Source of the DNA: Anaerolineales bacterium
GTDB taxonomy: Bacteria; Chloroflexota; Anaerolineae; Anaerolineales; DRMV01
Length of the DNA: 5,987 nt
NCBI GenBank assembly: GCA_026991215.1
Contig: JALXBY010000173.1
Span: 1-5,987, forward strand
Reading direction: 5' to 3'
Shown in pieces: positions 5,668 through 5,987 of this stretch. A program made the translations under genes and the position numbers. The notes under the pieces are model-generated. The model saw only the letters and a list, made by a program, of their open reading frames with translations. It made no database searches and was not told the DNA's origin. Positions within the stretch are counted from its first letter, which is position 1, and every line of letters begins with the position of its first letter.

Positions 5668-5987
5668 TCATTCCTCCAGGGGGTCCTCTACCGAGAAGCC
5701 GGCCCTTTGGATATGGTCGCGCAGGGGAGACGTTTCCCAGGTCTCTTGAATGGTGATGAACTCCCCAAGGACACGACCGCGCTCATCCAAACCACGGCGC
5801 TCGAAGCGGAAGAGCGGGACCAGATGGGGACGAAGACGCCCCTGCCGGTCTTCCTCCGGACGTACTTCAACGATTTCCACAATCCGCCGCTGGCCGTCGG
5901 GCAGGCGTTCCTGCTGTAGGATGACGTGAATCGCGCTGGCGATATACTCTCGAATGGTCGGTTGAGGGAGTTCCAGGCCGGCCATGA
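5668..5987 (-). CDS. tadA: TadA/CpaF-type secretion ATPase, C-terminal end only (5'-partial)
   Basis: The frame runs off the right edge of the window, so only the last 106 or so residues of the ATPase are present. The visible part opens with MAGLELPQPTIREYIASAIH, which matches the strongly conserved MAG(M/L)ELP..AIREQIASAI segment near the end of CpaF/TadA-type ATPases. It is followed by VILQQERLPDGQRRIVEIVE, the usual Q-x-R-L-x-DG-x-R-x-(I/V) segment. The Walker A and B motifs lie upstream, outside the window. In the complete system the hexameric ATPase hydrolyses ATP in the cytoplasm and drives the TadB/TadC platform. The C-terminal tail (HLVPLFRFERRGLDERGRVL onward) is the usual variable beta-strand region, here followed by an acidic end (EDPLEE). 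An in-frame ATG at 5985 is an internal Met of the conserved motif, not a start. It ends one base before tadB. Confidence 0.93.
   Translation of the reverse strand, partial: MAGLELPQPTIREYIASAIHVILQQERLPDGQRRIVEIVEVRPEEDRQGRLRPHLVPLFRFERRGLDERGRVLGEFITIQETWETSPLRDHIQRAGFSVEDPLEE
5673..5677 (-). promoter_or_regulatory. Shine-Dalgarno of tadB inside the ATPase 3' end
   Basis: The coding strand reads GGAGG, then six bases that include the ATPase TGA, then the tadB ATG at 5666. The near-perfect site overlapping the last ATPase codons supports coupled translation of ATPase and TadB. Confidence 0.75.

Overview
This window is almost wall-to-wall coding. It holds the distal part of a minus-strand Tad (tight adherence, Flp-type pilus) secretion operon, a damaged glycosyltransferase gene downstream of it, and the 3' part of an unrecognised plus-strand gene converging on it. 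I see no rRNA, tRNA, CRISPR array, insertion sequence, inverted-repeat element or intergenic gap longer than about 30 bases. The longest gaps are about 27, 12 and 7 bases.

Layout, in transcription order on the minus strand (right to left): the C-terminal end of the TadA/CpaF secretion ATPase (5987-5668, 5' end outside the window); TadB-like platform protein (5666-4644); TadC-like platform protein (4639-3749); TadE-like pseudopilin (3721-3302); a short TadG-like protein (3305-2721); a Trp-rich protein with about seven membrane segments and no firm family assignment (2724-2131); and a UGT/YjiC-type glycosyltransferase (2118-950) whose frame is broken once near 1150. The junctions are tight (1-nt and 4-nt gaps, two ATGA overlaps, a 27-nt and a 12-nt gap), so the set looks like one translationally coupled operon. 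On the plus strand, 1-942 is the C-terminal part of a beta-rich, Cys-containing protein of unknown function. It ends 7 bases before the end of the glycosyltransferase.

How they work together: the ATPase energises an inner-membrane platform made of TadB and TadC, which assembles a pilus. TadE and TadG are the membrane-anchored minor pilin-like components. The Trp-rich membrane protein sits where an accessory gene of the same system would sit, but its role is unknown. The glycosyltransferase may be an independent cargo gene or may act on cell-surface molecules; nothing in the sequence ties it to the pilus.

Organism: a GC-rich bacterium (several stretches near 70% by hand count, others near 40-55%). 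The compact ATPase-TadB-TadC-TadE-TadG order with a short TadG, and protein chemistry rich in Trp, Arg and Leu, resemble Chloroflexota (Anaerolineae-like, perhaps thermophilic). This is an impression from family knowledge, not a tested placement. The secretin, the Flp pilin and the prepilin peptidase are not in the window, so the envelope type cannot be decided here.

I did not find a clear, previously undescribed system. The best leads are the unassigned membrane protein fused by overlap to the Tad operon, the decaying or mis-assembled glycosyltransferase, and the unknown exported-looking protein at the left edge.
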